From the NCBI GenBank assembly GCA_011051925.1, contig DRKE01000552.1, forward strand, positions 1 through 7,273: DNA of 7,273 nt, written 5' to 3'. The DNA comes from Deltaproteobacteria bacterium (GTDB lineage Bacteria > Myxococcota_A > UBA9160 > UBA4427). Below are positions 4,016-7,273 of the stretch, piece by piece. Numbering within the stretch: the first letter of the stretch is position 1; each line of letters starts with the position of its first letter. The notes below the pieces were generated by a model. It was given only the letters and a program-made list of their open reading frames with translations, was not told the origin of the DNA and did not search any database. The position numbers and the translations under genes are program-made.

Positions 4016-6601
4016 GTGTCCGATGAGACCATCGACCCACCCGGCGACGAGACACCTCCCGCGCCGACCCCACCCGAGGATGGATTCTCCACGGTGAACA
4101 TCGAGGACGAAGTCCGTTCGTCCTTTCTCGCCTACTCGATGTCCGTGATCATCAATCGCGCCCTGCCCGATGTCCGGGACGGGCTGAAGCCCGTCCACCG
4201 CCGCATCCTCTACGCGATGAATCAGGAAGGCCTGCACTCGAATCGGCCCTACTCGAAATCCGCAGGTGTCGTCGGTGAGGTCCTGAAGCACTACCACCCC
4301 CATGGAGACAGTGCCGTCTACGATTCGATGGTGCGAATGGCCCAGGATTTCTCGCTCCGCTATCCGCTCGTCGACGGTCAAGGAAATTTCGGAAGCATCG
4401 ACGGGGACTCTCCGGCAGCCTATCGCTATACCGAAGCGAGGCTTTCGAAGATCGCCGAGGAGATGCTGCGCGACATCGATCGCGAGACCGTCGACTTCCA
4501 GCCGAATTTCGACGGGCAGATGGAAGAACCCATCGTCCTTCCGACCCGCTTTCCGAACCTGCTGGCCAACGGCTCCGCGGGGATTGCCGTGGGAATGGCG
4601 ACGAACGTACCCCCGCACAATCTTCGGGAGCTGATCGCTGCCCTGATTCTCGAAGCGAACGATCCCGACTGCAGCCTCGACGACATCCTCGAAAAGATGC
4701 CAGGACCGGATTTTCCGACGGGAGCGCTGCTCTGTGGAACCGATGGGATTCGCAGCTACTACGCGACGGGTCGCGGTCACCTCATCCTGAGGGCCGTTGC
4801 GGAATTCGAGCCCTACAAGCGCGGTACCCGCATCGTCGTGACCGAGATTCCGTATCAGGTCAACAAATCCCTCCTGCTGGAGCGGATCGCCGACCTCGTC
4901 CGGGAAGGTCGCCTCGAAGGCATCGCCGACCTTCGCGACGAATCCAGTCGCGAGGGCATGCGGATCGTCATCGAATTGAAGAAGGATGCCGCGGAAGACA
5001 TCATCTTGAACCAGCTCTACAAGATGACACCGCTCCAGACGACCTTCGGCGTCAATCTCCTGGCCCTGGTCGCGAATCGACCCCAGACCCTTTCGATCAA
5101 GGAAGCCCTCCGACACTTCATCGAGTTCCGCAAGGAAGTCGTGATCCGTCGCGCGATCTACGATCTCTCCCAGGCCGAAGCCCGCGCCCACATTCTCGAG
5201 GGTTTCGCCATTGCCCTCGATCATCTCGACGAGATCATCGCGTTGATCCGCGCGGCGGCCGATGCGGCAACGGCCCGAGCCGAATTGATGACACGTTACG
5301 ACCTGTCTGAGCGCCAGGCCCAGGCCATCCTCGACATGCGCTTGCGTGCCCTCACGGCAATGGAACGCCAGCGGGTCATCGACGAGTTGGAAGCGCTGCG
5401 AGCCACGATCGCCGATCTGAAGGGTCTTCTGGCGAGTGACGAACGGATCCTCGAGGTCGTCGTTGGCGAGTTGCGCGAGATCGACGACAAATTCGGCGAC
5501 GAGCGCAGAACCCAGCTGGCCCCGGCGATCGACGGGATCACGAACGAGGATCTGATCGTCGAAGAAGACATGGTCGTCACGCTTTCGCATCTGGGATACA
5601 TCAAGCGGAATCCTGTCACGCTCTACCGCCAACAACGGCGGGGCGGCAAGGGCGCGAAGGGAATGTCGACGCGCGAGGAGGATTTCGTCCGCCATCTCGG
5701 CGTTGCGTCGACCCATGCCTATCTGCTCTTCTTCACGAATCTGGGACGTCTGCACTGGTTGAAGGTCCATGAACTGCCCCAACTCGGCAGGGCGGCCAAG
5801 GGCAAGGCCATCGTCAACGTCCTCCAGCTCCAGGCTGGCGAGCAGGTCCAGACGATGCTGCCCGTTAGAAGCTTCGAAGACGCCGCGGACGAGTACATCA
5901 TCCTTTCGACCCGTCACGGCATCATCAAGAAGACCTCTCTTCGCGCGTTCGCGAACCCCCGCAAGGCGGGCATCATCGCGATCAATCTCGTCGAAGGAGA
6001 CGAACTGATCGCCGCGGGTCGCAGTAGTGGAAGTGATGACGTTCTTCTCGCCACGCGCGCGGGCAAGTCGATCCGCTTCCACGAATCGGACGCCCGGGCG
6101 ATGGGTCGAACCGCCACGGGCGTTCGCGGAATCTCCCTCGGCAACGGTGACGAGGTCGTGGGCATGGAGATCCTGGCCGGTGACGCCCAGATCCTGACGA
6201 CGACCGAACGCGGTTACGGCAAGCGGACGCCGCTCTCCGAATACCGCCCACAACGTCGCGGCGGGCAGGGGATCATCAACATCCGGGCGAACGAACGGAA
6301 CGGACCGGTCGTCGGGATCGCCCAGGTGGTCGACGACGACGACGTCATGCTGATCACCGATCGTGGCAAGGTCCTTCGCTGCCCGGTTGCGGGAATCTCG
6401 TCGATGGGTCGCGCGACCCAGGGCGTTCGGATCATGAATCTCGGACCCGACGAGAAACTCGTGTCGATCGCGCGCGTCGCGGAAGAGGATCTGGCGGGCG
6501 ATGGGGAAGTCTCGGGTACGCCCGGGGCGGGCACCCCGCCGGAGAGGGCGACGGGTTCCGGTGCTTCCGGAAACGGAGCAGCGGACGACGGAGACGAGTG
6601 A
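4016..6601 (+). CDS. gyrA: DNA gyrase subunit A
   Basis: GyrA cuts and rejoins the DNA gate segment through a catalytic tyrosine and wraps DNA on its C-terminal pinwheel, forming A2B2 gyrase with GyrB. The product is 861 residues (875 in E. coli). After an extra Pro/acidic-rich N-terminus of about 17 residues, VNIEDEVRSSFLAYSMSVI begins the core. The winged-helix region has HPHGDSAVYDSMVRMAQ, with Ser99 and Asp103 at the E. coli Ser83/Asp87 quinolone positions, and catalytic Tyr138 in YRYTEARL after Arg137. The tower and coiled-coil follow to about residue 510. The C-terminal pinwheel opens with the GyrA box QRRGGKG (540-546), which separates GyrA from ParC; a close second copy, QRRGGQG, is at 746-752. 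Residues 823-861 are a Gly/Ala/Ser-rich, acidic, probably disordered tail. The GTG start is fixed by the site at 3999-4006. The gene lies 22 bases after gyrB and its stop is four bases before hemL. No Leu TTA/CTA or Ser TCA codons are used. Confidence 0.98.
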   Translation: MSDETIDPPGDETPPAPTPPEDGFSTVNIEDEVRSSFLAYSMSVIINRALPDVRDGLKPVHRRILYAMNQEGLHSNRPYSKSAGVVGEVLKHYHPHGDSAVYDSMVRMAQDFSLRYPLVDGQGNFGSIDGDSPAAYRYTEARLSKIAEEMLRDIDRETVDFQPNFDGQMEEPIVLPTRFPNLLANGSAGIAVGMATNVPPHNLRELIAALILEANDPDCSLDDILEKMPGPDFPTGALLCGTDGIRSYYATGRGHLILRAVAEFEPYKRGTRIVVTEIPYQVNKSLLLERIADLVREGRLEGIADLRDESSREGMRIVIELKKDAAEDIILNQLYKMTPLQTTFGVNLLALVANRPQTLSIKEALRHFIEFRKEVVIRRAIYDLSQAEARAHILEGFAIALDHLDEIIALIRAAADAATARAELMTRYDLSERQAQAILDMRLRALTAMERQRVIDELEALRATIADLKGLLASDERILEVVVGELREIDDKFGDERRTQLAPAIDGITNEDLIVEEDMVVTLSHLGYIKRNPVTLYRQQRRGGKGAKGMSTREEDFVRHLGVASTHAYLLFFTNLGRLHWLKVHELPQLGRAAKGKAIVNVLQLQAGEQVQTMLPVRSFEDAADEYIILSTRHGIIKKTSLRAFANPRKAGIIAINLVEGDELIAAGRSSGSDDVLLATRAGKSIRFHESDARAMGRTATGVRGISLGNGDEVVGMEILAGDAQILTTTERGYGKRTPLSEYRPQRRGGQGIINIRANERNGPVVGIAQVVDDDDVMLITDRGKVLRCPVAGISSMGRATQGVRIMNLGPDEKLVSIARVAEEDLAGDGEVSGTPGAGTPPERATGSGASGNGAADDGDE
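6513..6572 (+). repeat. three consecutive hairpins in the gyrA 3' end
   Basis: Three perfect stems follow one another with short gaps: CGGG/CCCG (6513-6516 with 6521-6524, loop TACG), GGCGGG/CCCGCC (6526-6531 with 6535-6540, loop CAC) and TTCCGG/CCGGAA (6556-6561 with 6567-6572, loop TGCTT). They lie in the part of gyrA that encodes the low-complexity tail, where codon choice is little constrained by protein function. They end 33 bases before the hemL start. No T-run follows, so they are not an intrinsic terminator. They could affect hemL expression, mRNA decay or processing, or simply reflect very high local GC. Confidence 0.4.
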
Positions 6602-6605
6602 TCGG

Positions 6606-7273
6606 ATGGACCTGACGCGATCGAAGCGTGAGTTCCGTCGTGCGCGACGTCTGATTCCCGGCGGCGTCAACAGTCCCGTCCGGGCCTTCGGGTCGGTCGG
6701 GGGCACGCCACGTTTCATCGAGTCGGCGCGCGGGGCGTGCATCCGCGACATCGACGGCAACGAATACATCGACTACGTCGGATCCTGGGGACCGATGATC
6801 CTGGGCCACGCCCACCCGAAGGTGCTCGCGGCGGTGCGGGACGCGATGAAGACGGGGACGAGCTTCGGCGCACCGACCGTTCGCGAAAGCGATCTCGCGG
6901 AGGCGATCCGCCGGGTCCTTCCGTCGATCCAGAAGATCCGCATGGTCAGCTCGGGAACCGAAGCGACCATGAGCGCGCTGCGCCTCGCGCGGGGTGTCAC
7001 CGGTCGTGATCGCATCCTGAAATTCGACGGCTGCTATCACGGACATTCCGATGGGCTGCTCGTCGGTGCCGGCAGCGGCGTCGCGACCCTCGGAATCCCG
7101 GGTTCGCCGGGCGTGCCGAAGGCGATGACCGACCTCACGATCGTGGCACCCTACAACGATCTCGAAGCGACCCGCGAGGCCTTCGACCGCTGGGGCCAGC
7201 AGATCGCTGCGATCATCGTCGAACCGGTCGCGGGGAACATGGGGTGCATCCCTCCGGTGCCCGGATTCCTGAA
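6606..7273 (+). CDS. hemL: glutamate-1-semialdehyde 2,1-aminomutase, partial (3' end outside window)
   Basis: HemL is a cytoplasmic PLP enzyme that converts glutamate-1-semialdehyde to 5-aminolevulinate, the last step of the C5 pathway to haem and other tetrapyrroles. The 222 codons present align without gaps to the family N-terminal half: LIPGGVNSPVRAF near residue 16, YIDYVGSWGPMILGH near 57, the cofactor-phosphate region MVSSGTEATMSALRLARG from 113, the GCYHGH motif at 142-147 that stacks on the PLP ring, and IIVEPVAGNMGC from 203. The Schiff-base lysine (about residue 265 in E. coli) lies beyond the window, so an intact active site cannot be confirmed. The ATG start agrees with the family N-terminus. 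GGAG at 6590-6593, inside gyrA, is a weak ribosome site 12 bases upstream. Only four bases separate it from the gyrA stop, so translation is probably coupled. The length, start and motifs favour HemL over other class III aminotransferases. Confidence 0.96.
   Translation, partial: MDLTRSKREFRRARRLIPGGVNSPVRAFGSVGGTPRFIESARGACIRDIDGNEYIDYVGSWGPMILGHAHPKVLAAVRDAMKTGTSFGAPTVRESDLAEAIRRVLPSIQKIRMVSSGTEATMSALRLARGVTGRDRILKFDGCYHGHSDGLLVGAGSGVATLGIPGSPGVPKAMTDLTIVAPYNDLEATREAFDRWGQQIAAIIVEPVAGNMGCIPPVPGFL

Noticed and set aside
1522..6601. parE/parC (topoisomerase IV) instead of gyrB/gyrA
   Set aside because: A canonical GyrA box is present, GyrB carries the gyrase-type insertion, and both align end to end with gyrase subunits next to dnaN.
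3974..6769. A 931-codon open frame on the complementary strand covering all of gyrA
   Set aside because: It is in exact codon register with gyrA, so it stays open simply because gyrA uses no TTA, CTA or TCA codons. The product (Asp/Arg/Gly-rich) resembles no protein family. It is a codon-bias shadow.
1..7273. A previously undescribed system, mobile element or CRISPR array
   Set aside because: Every substantial reading frame is accounted for by four well-known housekeeping genes, and no long direct repeats, spacer arrays, integrase genes or tRNA-like sequences were seen.

Overview
The window holds a compact, co-oriented block of replication and topology genes from a high-GC Gram-negative bacterium. 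All four genes lie on the + strand in the order dnaN (sliding clamp), gyrB, gyrA (both DNA gyrase subunits) and the first 222 codons of hemL (glutamate-1-semialdehyde aminomutase), which runs off the right edge. This is an ordinary housekeeping region of the kind found beside dnaA and oriC. I see no mobile element, CRISPR array, tRNA, rRNA or defence system, and no new biological system.

Organism: the coding sequence is GC-rich with C or G at most third positions. gyrB and gyrA both start with GTG. GyrB carries the large insertion in its C-terminal half that is typical of proteobacterial-type gyrases, and HemL implies the C5 (glutamyl-tRNA) route to haem, which argues against an alphaproteobacterium. 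The order dnaN-gyrB-gyrA without recF resembles some Deltaproteobacteria-like lineages (Desulfovibrio is the example I recall). A Desulfobacterota, Myxococcota or Binatota-type organism is therefore plausible, but this is inference from layout and cannot be settled here.

Layout: 1-78 is a short leader of lower GC (35 of 78 bases) before dnaN, with weak promoter candidates and a purine-rich ribosome binding site. dnaN occupies 79-1203. The 318-base gap 1204-1521 has no convincing gene; it holds a terminator-like hairpin, a small inverted repeat, a weak promoter candidate and a cluster of inverted repeats just upstream of gyrB. gyrB (1522-3993) and gyrA (4016-6601) are 22 bases apart and gyrA has a strong Shine-Dalgarno sequence, so they are almost certainly one transcript. 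hemL starts 4 bases after the gyrA stop and is probably translationally coupled to it. The low-complexity 3' end of gyrA encodes three consecutive perfect hairpins shortly before hemL.

How the genes work together: the clamp gives the replicative polymerase its processivity. GyrB and GyrA form the A2B2 gyrase that removes the positive supercoils made ahead of the fork. hemL belongs to tetrapyrrole synthesis and has no obvious functional link, so its tight attachment to gyrA is the most unusual part of the gene order. The points most worth a second look are the gyrB leader structures, the hairpin triplet at the gyrA/hemL junction, the missing recF and the gyrA-hemL coupling.
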